Positions 9,901 to 16,393 are shown, counted from the stretch's first letter. The stretch is 26,839 nt of DNA from SIG440 sp045647905 (GCA_045647905.1 JAZRMZ010000019.1:1-26839); one strand, 5' to 3'. The notes: generated by a model from the letters alone, not told the origin. Numbers and translations: made by a program.

Positions 9901-10556
9901 CGAAGATTCAGATACTTCCTTGCCTTTTCGGACTGGATTCTCAGTGGTTCAAGCTGTCCCGAAAGCTCCGACATAATATCGTTGACACGGGTGAGATTCT
10001 CGTTGGTCTTTTCAAGCTTCTTTTCGGCTTCATTCTTTCTGTATTTATACTTTGTTATTCCGGCAGCTTCTTCAAAGATTCGTCTTCTGTCCTCCGACTT
10101 ATTGCTGAGAATCTCGTCAATCTTACCCTGTCCGATAATGGAATAACCTTCACGACCGATACCCGTATCCATAAACAGCTCATGAATATCCTTCAGACGG
10201 CAGGAATTTCGGTTTATGAAATATTCACCCTCACCGCTGCGGTAAACCCGTCGGGTCACAACAACTTCTTCATAATCTATGTTCAATTCTTTTTCCGAAT
10301 TGTCCAGAGTCAGAGAAACCTCCGCAAAGCCCTGAGGCTTGCGCACCTCGGTTCCTGCAAAAATAACATCCTCCATTCGGCTGCCTCGGAGTGAACGTGC
10401 GCTCTGTTCACCCAAAACCCAGCGAATTGCGTCCGAGATATTACTTTTACCCGAACCGTTTGGGCCAACAATTGCAGTTATACCGGGATTAAAGTCCAGA
10501 TATATTTTGTCAGCAAAGGACTTGAAGCCCTGCAATTCAACACTTTTAAGACGCAA
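6990..10556 (-). CDS. smc: Chromosome segregation protein SMC
   Basis: Full-length 1188-residue SMC ATPase, normal for the family. Walker A GPNGSGKSN (~32-40), then two long coiled-coil arms (~165-510 and ~680-1020), a hinge (~515-670, with conserved GPI, LGRATFMP and a glycine-rich GGAMSGGSMGG end), the C-motif LSGGERAFTAIALLFA (~1094-1109) and Walker B PFCILDEIEAALDD (~1115-1128). With ScpA and ScpB it forms the condensin that organises and separates chromosomes. The start is TTG at 10556: GGAGG (10566-10570) lies 9 bases upstream and the N-terminus then reads MRLKSVELQGFKSF, standard for SMC. A MITE-like element has inserted directly upstream of this ribosome site, and a sigma-A promoter lies beyond it. 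Confidence 0.97.
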   Translation of the reverse strand: MRLKSVELQGFKSFADKIYLDFNPGITAIVGPNGSGKSNISDAIRWVLGEQSARSLRGSRMEDVIFAGTEVRKPQGFAEVSLTLDNSEKELNIDYEEVVVTRRVYRSGEGEYFINRNSCRLKDIHELFMDTGIGREGYSIIGQGKIDEILSNKSEDRRRIFEEAAGITKYKYRKNEAEKKLEKTNENLTRVNDIMSELSGQLEPLRIQSEKARKYLNLRDELRVIDVNVSVASIGKHREELVKIDSNLEAVANSIETLQKTVDEKENLTKEMYELIESYEAQMEQCRAAQKAASEESAEEQNRINLAYANIEHCKENIQRINDEIGKSERGIEQLDKLIEEYTGVYEQLSETRQGLLGKIAEAQDEFEKINLTFQGNNENIESLKTAIIDKTSEIGSLRSKVANYNILIENFSRESRNIEAELENHSTEHNRIAEENKRIEDNLSKLTEEFEELKNSLALAEEKHESLSEKAGELAEKKNEVLAELNKKNSHKSVLEDMENDFEGYNRSVKAVMTAHSEGVLKNARIYGPITKLISTDKKFVTAIEVALTSVNQNIVTEDEQDAKAAINYLKANKLGRATFMPISTVRTRNTDLQGAEKMKGYIALAQELVEYDKKYDGVVGSVLGGTVVVDDIDNAIAMAAKCGHKFKIVTIEGEVMQPGGAMSGGSMGGKNAGFLSRAAEIEKLKSEIEALKADLQQIEDKKIETTDELQRISIELADSRNILSEKNEEYIKAKSNSEHSRLFLEAAEARTAQLNRERETIEERTREITDDIVLCNKTVDELEAEVSNLRLETDSKQSESEGIYRKVKEIQDLLVALQIEESSNQKDIEVQNERLENVKNEKTTILDENKAKQLEIDLFNDKIAAITNEIETDNKKLSEIGNKAQELEKQLAELNDNRKNTDIKSRELQEQVKEVREQLFALGQQKAKVEATKAKCESDLDGLFEYLWNEYELTYSDAVKLKTEDEFDFKAATVRISELKSKIKSLGNINIDAIEEYKTIKERYDFLTEQTVDLEKAKGDLEKIIDEMMTIMKKQFSEQFAVISKNFNNVFRELFGGGQAQLELADPDDIMETGVEIVAQPPGKKLQSLTLLSGGERAFTAIALLFAILKVRPTPFCILDEIEAALDDINVYRYADYLKKYSKKSQFIVVTHRRGTMEAANILYGVTMQEKGISKLLSLNIDEVAE

Positions 10557-10569
10557 AAAAAACTACCTC

Positions 10570-10724
10570 CTTCACAAAACAATGTCATTAAGTTAGTCCT
10601 ATTGTCATTCTGAACGTAGTGAAGAATCTTTGTGACAAATAAGATTCTTCGACTTCGCCTTACGGCTGCGCTCAGAATGACACTTGTGCATATATTCTAA
10701 ACTTAATGGCATTGTCTTCACAAA
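10570..10724. mobile_element. MITE-like element with terminal inverted repeats and 9-bp target duplication
   Basis: Element body 10579-10715 (137 bp). Its ends are inverted copies: left ACAATGTCATTAAGTTAG and, on the other strand, right ACAATGCCATTAAGTTTAG, differing by one base and one insertion. CTTCACAAA flanks it directly at 10570-10578 and 10716-10724, as expected of a target duplication. Inside is a second inverted pair (10603-10630 against 10641-10682) built on TGTCATTCTGA and GAAGAATCTT, a module seen dispersed in many Firmicute genomes. No coding capacity, so it would need a transposase from elsewhere. The inner target copy overlaps the AAG that leads into the smc ribosome site, so the element lies within the smc 5' leader. 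Confidence 0.8.
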
Positions 10725-10751
10725 AAGCCCATCTTTTAACCATAGGCTTTT
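10723..10751 (-). terminator. Weak terminator-like hairpin between fabG and smc
   Basis: AAAAGCC and GGCTTTT form a 7-bp stem around a 15-base loop. On the - strand the 3' arm runs into TTTTTG. It lies after fabG but downstream of the proposed smc promoter, so it would act in the smc leader as well, perhaps as partial attenuation. The long loop makes it weak. Confidence 0.3.
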
Positions 10752-10803
10752 CGGGAGCATCTTCAAAATACCAATACTCCACCAGAATAAATTCTGAATT
10801 ATA

Positions 10804-10832
10804 ATTGTATCATATTTTTTCCCTTTTGTCCA
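10804..10832 (-). promoter_or_regulatory. Sigma-A promoter for smc-ftsY-UPF0182
   Basis: On the - strand TGGACA (10832-10827), a 17-base A-rich spacer, then TACAAT (10809-10804); each box matches the sigma-A consensus at 5 of 6. Initiation would be near 10797, giving a ~240-base leader that includes the MITE. It starts 20 bases past the fabG stop. The 10571-10851 gap holds only this promoter, the weak hairpin and the MITE. Confidence 0.7.
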
Positions 10833-10851
10833 TACCTGAATATAACCCTTG

Positions 10852-11583
10852 TCAAATCAATCCTCCGTCAACAGTTAAAACCTGTCCGGTTATGTATGAA
10901 GCCGCATCTGATGCCAGAAACACCAAGGATTCCGCAACCTCCTCCGCCGTACCGATTCTTTGAAGAGGAACATCTTCACAAAAAAGTTTTTTATCCTCCT
11001 CGGACAAATGAGAATTCATATCCGTGTCAATAAAACCCGGAGCAACAGCGTTCACATTTATCCCCGACGGTGCCAGCTCCTTTGCCAACGATTTGGTAAA
11101 ACCAATCACCGCCGCCTTTGCCGATGAATACAACACCTCACAGGAGCCGCCGCATATCCCCCAGATTGACGATACATTTATTATTTTTCCGCTCTTTTGG
11201 CTGACCATTTGGGGGATAACCGCCCTTGCACAATTCATCATTCCAAAAATGTTTGTTGCAAAAACACTCTTCACATCATCCTCAGAAAAATCAGTAAAAA
11301 GCCCCTGCTTTGGAGCAATGCCTGCATTGTTAATCAAAACATCAATTGCCCCAAAATTTTCCTCAACAGCCTTAATCATTTCTTGAACCCGGTTATTGTC
11401 TGCCACATCTGCGCAGAATATATTTGCACAGCCTCCACTCTGTCTGATTTCATCACAAAGAGTTTCTGCCGCACTCTTGCTTTTATAATAATTAATCGCA
11501 ACGTTATAGCCCTGCTTTGCAAATTTCCTTGCCGCGGCCCTGCCTATTCCACGGGACGCACCCGTTATCAATACTGTTTTCAC
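10852..11583 (-). CDS. fabG: 3-oxoacyl-ACP reductase FabG-like short-chain dehydrogenase
   Basis: A 243-residue classical SDR. The NAD(P)-binding TGASRGIG is at 7-14, NNAG near 86-89, the catalytic serine in INVSSIWG (~140) and YSSAK giving the Tyr/Lys pair near 153 and 157; it ends with the FabG-like YITGQVLTVDGGLI. The likely reaction is NADPH reduction of 3-oxoacyl-ACP in fatty acid synthesis. It is not in a fab cluster but behind rnr, so another SDR substrate is possible, and the symbol is tentative. Start is GTG at 11583: the rnr stop TAG overlaps it by one base (TAGTG), and an AGGTGAAGG ribosome site lies just inside rnr. Such overlap implies coupled translation. Confidence 0.85.
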   Translation of the reverse strand: MKTVLITGASRGIGRAAARKFAKQGYNVAINYYKSKSAAETLCDEIRQSGGCANIFCADVADNNRVQEMIKAVEENFGAIDVLINNAGIAPKQGLFTDFSEDDVKSVFATNIFGMMNCARAVIPQMVSQKSGKIINVSSIWGICGGSCEVLYSSAKAAVIGFTKSLAKELAPSGINVNAVAPGFIDTDMNSHLSEEDKKLFCEDVPLQRIGTAEEVAESLVFLASDAASYITGQVLTVDGGLI

Positions 11584-13640
11584 TATACCTTCACCTTTTT
11601 TCTTTCGGATTTTTTTGAAATTGCATAATATTCATTTTCACGCTTTGAATAATTGAAATTATCAAACTTCATGCAGGCATCAAGATGTCGGAGTGCCGCA
11701 CAGACAAATTCCGATGCCTGATTTTCCAAAGCCGTATCCACATCAAATCCAAAGCTGTCGCCGATAATTCTGACCGTATTCTTTGCATTTGCCGAAGCCG
11801 AAATCAATATGCTTTTTATATTAAAATCCGAATTTTCGCTGATTGCGGCTTTATATACTGGCTGTGCCGTCATTGCCGCAAAATCCTGAAGAGTTACCCC
11901 CACAAAGCCTTTTTCGGCTCTGTTGAATTTGTGTCTTTGTGAAATAAGCTCAAACAATGTGGCAATCACCGCATTTTCATATACCGTCTTTTCGGAATCG
12001 GCTTTTTTTCTCAGTTCAAGTCGTTCGTTTTTTTCTTCTTTCTGAATATAGGTAATTTCACGTAAAATCTTTTTACTTTTTTTGTCCATTGCAGATTTTT
12101 CGCCAATTTTTCTGTTCGATTTTCTGCGCATTGGCAAAAGTTTTGTCAATCCCTCAACCTCAAAATCCACAAAACACCGTTCAACATCCACCGCCGCAAC
12201 CTTTATTTTCACCTTATCACCAACGGTAAATATACGCTTTTTGTTCAGCCCAACCATTGAAACACCGTTGTCCTCAAGGATATAAACATCATCCTCCAGA
12301 GTTCTTGCGGCAACAAAGCCCTCAACCGTATTGGGAAGCTCAACAAAAAAGCCCGACGACAGCATATGAGTTATAATTCCTTCGCATTTTTCACCAATCC
12401 TCTCCGACATATATTCCGCCTTTTTCACCGACTTCCATTGAAGCTCTGCATCTGCGGCATTTATTTCGGTCACCGATGCCGTCACCGATGCACCAATGGC
12501 AACTTCCTTGAAATGCTTAATCCTTTTTTCCGTCAATGTGCCATTCAAGCTCTCTTTGAGAATTCTGTGAACAACAACATCGGAATATCGGCGTATGGGA
12601 GATGTAAAATGACAGTAGGTGCCAAACCCCAATCCAAAATGCCCGTGATTCACCTCACTGTATTTTGCCTTTGCCATTGTTCTGAGCAGAAGATAACTCA
12701 CCACTTCAGAGATTTCAGAGCCTTCAACTGTTTTCAGAATTTTCTGAAAATCCATAGAGCTCATTCCCATATTGAAGGGATAATCAACCCCAAGAACAGG
12801 CAGAATTTCGCCCAGCCGTTCAAGGCGCATCAAATCCGGTCTTTCGTGAACCCTAAAAACACAGGGCAACCCTTTGGCAACAAGATGCTTTGCAACTGTC
12901 ACATTGCAGGCAAGCATAAATTCTTCAATAATTCCATTGGAAATTGTAATGGGGTATTTTTCAACGCTTATGGGTTTTCCGTCTTTGTCAAGAAGAATTT
13001 TTGACTCATGGGTTTCAAATTCAACTGAACCCTCCGAAATCCTCTTTTTCTTCAATATTCCGGCAAGCCGTTTCATTTTGTGGAGCATTGACACAAGATG
13101 AGAATACCTGACCGAAAGCTCTTCATCGCCTTCAAGTATTTTTGTCACATCAGAATATGTCATTCGGTTTGCCGATTTTATAACACTTTCACAAATTTCG
13201 TAATTACTGATTTTTCCGCGAGGGGTAATCTCCATAAACACCGACACCGCAAGTCTGATTTCGTCGGTTTTCAAGCTGCACAGCTCATTTGAAAGTTCAA
13301 AAGGCAGCATTGGCACAACCGTATCAATCAAATAAACGCTCGTTCCCCTTGAAAAAGCGGAACGGTCTATGGGTGACCCTTCCTTCACATAATGGGTAAC
13401 ATCCGCAATATGCACACCAAGGCAATAATTCCCGTTTTCAAGAAGCTCAATTGAAACCGCATCATCAAAATCCTTTGCATCATCACCGTCGATTGTGATT
13501 ATCAGCTTGTCGGTCAGATCTTTTCGGCCAACCATATCCGAAGCAGAAACAGCCGTTGGAATATTCTCTGCCTGACGCATGACAGCGGGCGGAAATTGCG
13601 GCATAATATGATAAGTGCTGAGCAAATCAATAAACGTCAT
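11583..13640 (-). CDS. rnr: Ribonuclease R-like RNB exoribonuclease, lacking N-terminal cold-shock domains
   Basis: An RNB-family 3'-to-5' exonuclease of 685 residues from the chosen start. The catalytic acidic set D-x5-D-x-D-D is in TIDGDDAKDFDDAV (residues ~51, 57, 59, 60); RNB continues with DVTHYV, PMLPFELS and HFGLGFGTYCHFTSPIRRYSD, followed by an S1 RNA-binding domain (~435-520). Intact RNase R has ~200 residues with two cold-shock domains ahead of RNB; they are absent. The reading frame extends to 13709 and reads EIFGKNTD there, resembling the middle of a normal RNase R, but no ribosome site precedes it. I choose ATG 13640 because GGGAGG lies 9 bases upstream. After S1 there is an unusual ~170-residue basic tail. 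Its 5' side abuts a repeat element, so deletion is suspected. Confidence 0.85.
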   Translation of the reverse strand: MTFIDLLSTYHIMPQFPPAVMRQAENIPTAVSASDMVGRKDLTDKLIITIDGDDAKDFDDAVSIELLENGNYCLGVHIADVTHYVKEGSPIDRSAFSRGTSVYLIDTVVPMLPFELSNELCSLKTDEIRLAVSVFMEITPRGKISNYEICESVIKSANRMTYSDVTKILEGDEELSVRYSHLVSMLHKMKRLAGILKKKRISEGSVEFETHESKILLDKDGKPISVEKYPITISNGIIEEFMLACNVTVAKHLVAKGLPCVFRVHERPDLMRLERLGEILPVLGVDYPFNMGMSSMDFQKILKTVEGSEISEVVSYLLLRTMAKAKYSEVNHGHFGLGFGTYCHFTSPIRRYSDVVVHRILKESLNGTLTEKRIKHFKEVAIGASVTASVTEINAADAELQWKSVKKAEYMSERIGEKCEGIITHMLSSGFFVELPNTVEGFVAARTLEDDVYILEDNGVSMVGLNKKRIFTVGDKVKIKVAAVDVERCFVDFEVEGLTKLLPMRRKSNRKIGEKSAMDKKSKKILREITYIQKEEKNERLELRKKADSEKTVYENAVIATLFELISQRHKFNRAEKGFVGVTLQDFAAMTAQPVYKAAISENSDFNIKSILISASANAKNTVRIIGDSFGFDVDTALENQASEFVCAALRHLDACMKFDNFNYSKRENEYYAISKKSERKKVKV

Positions 13641-13721
13641 AAAACTTTGCCTCCCAAGAATTGAAGTATCTGTATTTTTTCCAAAGATTTCAAAAAATAT
13701 TCCCATCACACACTATTTGCC

Positions 13722-13891
13722 GGTTCTTTAACAAATGTTGAGGAAAATCCCTTTGGAAAGTTCCTTTGCTACACTCAGGATGACTGCGGCTCCCTCCGAG
13801 AGGGAGTTGTCACTAAGTGACTGAGAGAACTGTCATTCTGAGCCACGTGCAAAGAATCTTTATATCAGACCCCAAAATTTATTACAGAACC
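13722..13891. repeat. MITE-like inverted-repeat element between secG and rnr
   Basis: A ~170-bp element with imperfect terminal inverted repeats of 22 bp (13722-13743 against 13870-13891; 18 of 22 agree; core GGTTCTKTAAYAAATKTTG). Inside, a second inverted pair carries the CTCAGGATGAC / GTCATTCTGAG module (13757-13786 and 13830-13860), and the centre has hairpins CTCCCTC-CGA-GAGGGAG (13790-13806) and GTCACTAAGTGAC (13809-13821). It shares its inner module with the element upstream of smc but not its ends. I see no flanking target duplication. With the secG terminator this accounts for nearly all of the 13710-13958 gap; I find no convincing rnr promoter there. Confidence 0.7.
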
Positions 13892-13906
13892 TTTTTGTTT
13901 TTAGCA

Positions 13907-13936
13907 AAAACCGCTCCAAAAATTTGGAGCGGTTTT
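13907..13936 (-). terminator. Terminator of the ftsZ-secG unit
   Basis: AAAACCGCTCCAAA and TTTGGAGCGGTTTT form a GC-cored stem-loop 22 bases after the secG stop. On the - strand the 3' arm ends in a T run (GGAGCGGTTTTTG). It is almost symmetrical, so it may also work on the + strand. Confidence 0.85.
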
Positions 13937-13958
13937 GTGGATTTAATTAACTGAATAA

Positions 13959-14372
13959 TTATTCTGCATCTGCAGGAGCTTCTTCTGTTTCAGCAGGAGC
14001 TTCTTCAGCTTCAACGGGAGCTTCTTCTGCTTCAGCTTCAACGGGAACAGCTTCTGCATCAGCAGGAACTGCTTCAGGTTCAACCTGAACAGCTTCAGAT
14101 GCTTCAGTAGGAACAGCTTCAACTTCAGCAGCAGTGTCTTTCACTGAAGCAAAAGTCAACACAATTGCCGAAATAACAAACAAACAAGCAATAACGGTTG
14201 TAGCTTTGTTGAGAACAGCATCTATTGTTCTGCCTTTGTTCTTACCAAAAAATGTTTCAGCCCCTCCGGCGATTGCGCCCGAAAGTCCCTGTTGGTTTCC
14301 ATGCTGCATCAAAACAACCGCAATAAGAACGATTGAAATAATAACATGGATGATTATCAATGTGTTTTGCAT
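13959..14372 (-). CDS. secG: Preprotein translocase subunit SecG with long acidic C-terminal tail
   Basis: The first ~78 residues are a normal SecG: membrane helix 1 (~4-23), the conserved LMQHGNQQGLSGAIAGGAETFFGKNKGRT loop (whole span ~21-49), and helix 2 (~57-77). SecG helps SecYE and SecA move proteins across the membrane. It continues for ~58 residues made of repeats such as EAVPxEA and EEAPxEA, rich in Glu, Ala, Pro and Val, with no Lys or Arg after residue ~80. Typical SecG ends near residue 75-80, so the tail is an added feature; with two helices both ends should lie on the same, outer face. GGAGG is 8 bases before the ATG. It follows ftsZ by 46 bp and probably shares its transcript. 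Confidence 0.92.
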   Translation of the reverse strand: MQNTLIIIHVIISIVLIAVVLMQHGNQQGLSGAIAGGAETFFGKNKGRTIDAVLNKATTVIACLFVISAIVLTFASVKDTAAEVEAVPTEASEAVQVEPEAVPADAEAVPVEAEAEEAPVEAEEAPAETEEAPADAE

Positions 14373-14418
14373 TTTTATTTCCTCCTAAACTTAACACATA
14401 ATTTAAACTATAACTGTT

Positions 14419-15606
14419 TTATTCCTGATTTTTACGCAGGAAAACCGGAACATCAATTCCGTCATCTTCACTAACCTTAAAAAAAGGGTTGGCTCTTTCA
14501 ATATGCTTTTCATTTGCCGCAGGAGCAAAATCACTTGCAGGGGCAGCTTCAGCTTTGTTTTCAAGCATACCTTCTCTCATAGCGGTGAAGATTCCCTTTC
14601 CTTCATCCTTTGAAAAAGGCGAAGCCTGAGCCTTTGGCGAAGAAGACGCATTTCTTCCTTCAAAACCTGTTGCAATAACAGTAACCTGAACTTCATCACC
14701 CAAGGATTCGTCAATAATTGCACCGATAATGATGTTTGCATCATTGTCAGCAGCTTCAGTAATAAGTTCCGAAGCCGTCTGGATTTCAAGAATACCCAAA
14801 TCACTACCACCGGTAACATTAAGAATAACGCCCTTTGCACCGGTAATTGTTGTTTCAATCAGCGGGCTGTTGATTGCCTTCAACGCAGCATCATGAGCAC
14901 GGTTTTCACCTGTTGCCTTACCAATACCCATATGAGCATAACCGGTATTTTTCATGATTGTTTTAACATCCGCAAAGTCAAGACTGATAAGACCTGGTCT
15001 TGAAATAAGGTCTGAAATTCCCTGAACGCCCTGTCTGAGAATATCGTCAGCCATTTTGAAAGACTCTGTGAGAGGAGTCTTGTTTTCAGCAATTTCCAGA
15101 AGCTTGTCGTTTGGAATAACAACCAAAGTATCAACACAGTTTTTGAGATTTTCGATTCCTGCCGCAGCATTCTTCGCACGTGTTGCCCCCTCAAACCAGA
15201 AAGGCTTTGTAACTATACCAATTGTAAGTATTCCAAGCTCCTTTGCAATCTCAGCAACAACAGGTGCAGCACCCGTACCTGTTCCGCCGCCCATACCTGC
15301 CGTAACAAACACCATATCGGCATCCTGAATTGCAAGGGCAATTTCATCACGGCTTTCTTCTGCCGCTCTTGCACCGATTTCAGGCACCGCACCGGCACCC
15401 AGGCCTTTTGTGAGCTTTGCTCCTATCTGTATTTTCTGGGGAGCTTTTGAAAGAGACAAATCCTGCATATCTGTGTTAACTGAAATAAATTCAACACACT
15501 TGACTTCTGCCTCAATCATTCTGTTTACCGCATTATTACCGGCACCGCCAACACCGATGACTCTTATTTTAGCAGGGCCCGTTGTTTCAGTATCAAACTC
15601 GAACAA
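14419..15606 (-). CDS. ftsZ: Cell division protein FtsZ
   Basis: A 395-residue tubulin-like GTPase that forms the Z-ring. N-terminal IRVIGVGGAGNNAVNRMI, tubulin signature GGGTGTGAAPV (~106-116), T7-loop synergy region SLDFADVKTIM, then a variable linker and the conserved C-terminal peptide DDGIDVPVFLRKNQE for membrane-anchor partners. The start is TTG at 15606: GGAGG (15614-15618) is 7 bases upstream and the product then begins MFEFDTE. A longer in-frame GTG at 15657 would add 17 residues that run through the ribosome site and lack similarity to FtsZ. It has its own promoter and leader, a small upstream ORF, and is separated from sbp by a terminator. ftsA, often just upstream of ftsZ, is absent. 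Confidence 0.97.
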   Translation of the reverse strand: MFEFDTETTGPAKIRVIGVGGAGNNAVNRMIEAEVKCVEFISVNTDMQDLSLSKAPQKIQIGAKLTKGLGAGAVPEIGARAAEESRDEIALAIQDADMVFVTAGMGGGTGTGAAPVVAEIAKELGILTIGIVTKPFWFEGATRAKNAAAGIENLKNCVDTLVVIPNDKLLEIAENKTPLTESFKMADDILRQGVQGISDLISRPGLISLDFADVKTIMKNTGYAHMGIGKATGENRAHDAALKAINSPLIETTITGAKGVILNVTGGSDLGILEIQTASELITEAADNDANIIIGAIIDESLGDEVQVTVIATGFEGRNASSSPKAQASPFSKDEGKGIFTAMREGMLENKAEAAPASDFAPAANEKHIERANPFFKVSEDDGIDVPVFLRKNQE

Positions 15607-15617
15607 AATAATTCCTC

Positions 15618-15659
15618 CTATCTTTTTTTGAGCTTGTCCGCAAATTGCCTGACGCACAT
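15618..15659 (-). CDS. Possible 13-residue leader ORF upstream of ftsZ
   Basis: ATG at 15659 opens a 13-codon frame (MCVRQFADKLKKR) whose TAG stop (15620-15618) runs directly into the ftsZ ribosome site (TAGGAGG). A GGGG stretch lies 5 bases before the ATG and could act as a weak ribosome site. Ribosomes finishing here would end on the ftsZ site, a layout that could couple translation. Short ORFs arise by chance often, so this is tentative. Confidence 0.35.
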   Translation of the reverse strand: MCVRQFADKLKKR

Positions 15660-15763
15660 CAGCACCCCAAACAACTGTTGTTTTTGCTCATACAAATTTA
15701 TCATCAATATGTAAAAGCCATTATGACTCATTACAAATAGTCACTTTTCCACATTTACATTTC

Positions 15764-15792
15764 ATTTTAGCATTTTATTTTGATTCTGTCAA
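15764..15792 (-). promoter_or_regulatory. Sigma-A promoter for ftsZ-secG
   Basis: On the - strand TTGACA (15792-15787), 17 bases, TAAAAT (15769-15764): perfect -35 and 5 of 6 in the -10. Initiation near 15757 gives a ~150-base leader before ftsZ. The 15607-15901 gap otherwise holds the small leader ORF and the sbp-side terminator. Confidence 0.85.
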
Positions 15793-15855
15793 GAGAAAGA
15801 TTCTATTTTAATGGAATTCTTTGCACTTTTTTTTAAAAAAATCCGGTAGCGACAA

Positions 15856-15886
15856 AATGATACCGACAAAATCTGACGGTATCATT
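15856..15886 (-). terminator. Terminator after sbp, closing the dcw block
   Basis: AATGATACCG (15856-15865) and CGGTATCATT (15877-15886) form a perfect 10-bp stem with an 11-base loop, 15 bases after the sbp stop. On the - strand the 3' arm leads into ATTTTG, a short T tail. It separates the long murE-to-sbp block from the ftsZ promoter. Confidence 0.7.
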
Positions 15887-15901
15887 CATATTATTCACAA
15901 A

Positions 15902-16393
15902 TCACAAATCTGCAGCTTGCTTTTCCGCATTATCATCAGCATCGGTTGAGTCTGTTTTTTTGTCATTTTCATCAGTCTCTGCCCTTTGATTTTCCTTATC
16001 ATCCTCACTTGCCTCAACCAGTGCAAGTCTCTCAATCCGTTCCTTTTCCTTTGCCTTTTTCTCAAAATACTTATCAAGAGTCAACCTGCGGATTGCCGCC
16101 ATGTTATTGAAAATCCGCACACCAAAAACAATGATAACCGCAAAGTATAATGAAAGTCCCAGAAGGTTTCCGATATATGCAAGGACAACAGCCAGAATCG
16201 CATTTGAAAAAAGTCCAATCATAAACGTGCTCATGTTAAACCGTTTGTTGAAATAAGCAAGCAAAGCCCCAAAAATGGAATCCATCGCCGCAAGGATTGC
16301 AATTGCAACATAAGGAAGACTGGCATTACCCAGATTGTACGGAATGTACAGTCCGCAAACAACGCCGAGTATACCGGCAATAACAAACAACAT
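15902..16393 (-). CDS. sbp: Small basic protein Sbp (DUF1290)
   Basis: A 163-residue membrane protein matching DUF1290: three to four hydrophobic segments in the first ~105 residues, with the family-like start LFVIAGILGVVCGLYIPYNL, the charged FNKRFNMSTFMIGLFSNAILA middle and the FGVRIFNNMAAIRR end. Sbp lies in dcw clusters of Firmicutes and Actinobacteria near ftsA/ftsZ; a division or spore-septum link is inferred from context and the molecular role is unknown. Residues ~115-163 form a highly charged Asp/Glu/Lys tail, longer than the small form of the family. ATG at 16393 overlaps the DUF881 stop by one base (TAATG), with a GGTGGAGG ribosome site in the end of that gene. Confidence 0.9.
   Translation of the reverse strand: MLFVIAGILGVVCGLYIPYNLGNASLPYVAIAILAAMDSIFGALLAYFNKRFNMSTFMIGLFSNAILAVVLAYIGNLLGLSLYFAVIIVFGVRIFNNMAAIRRLTLDKYFEKKAKEKERIERLALVEASEDDKENQRAETDENDKKTDSTDADDNAEKQAADL

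Noticed and set aside
10850..10855. TTGACA at the end of fabG as the -35 of smc
   Set aside because: No -10-like box lies 16-18 bases downstream (TGGACA is there); TGGACA itself with TACAAT is the better pair.
12366..13004. + strand open frame (212 codons) opposite rnr
   Set aside because: Antisense to the conserved RNB domain; its composition is typical of a shadow frame.
13970..14140. Short repeated DNA units that look like a tandem repeat array
   Set aside because: They encode the in-frame acidic repeats of SecG and have no spacers, so they are neither CRISPR nor non-coding satellite.
15607..15657. A longer FtsZ starting at GTG 15657 (17 extra residues)
   Set aside because: The extra residues run through the GGAGG site and do not resemble FtsZ; TTG at 15606 has correct spacing and gives the expected N-terminus.
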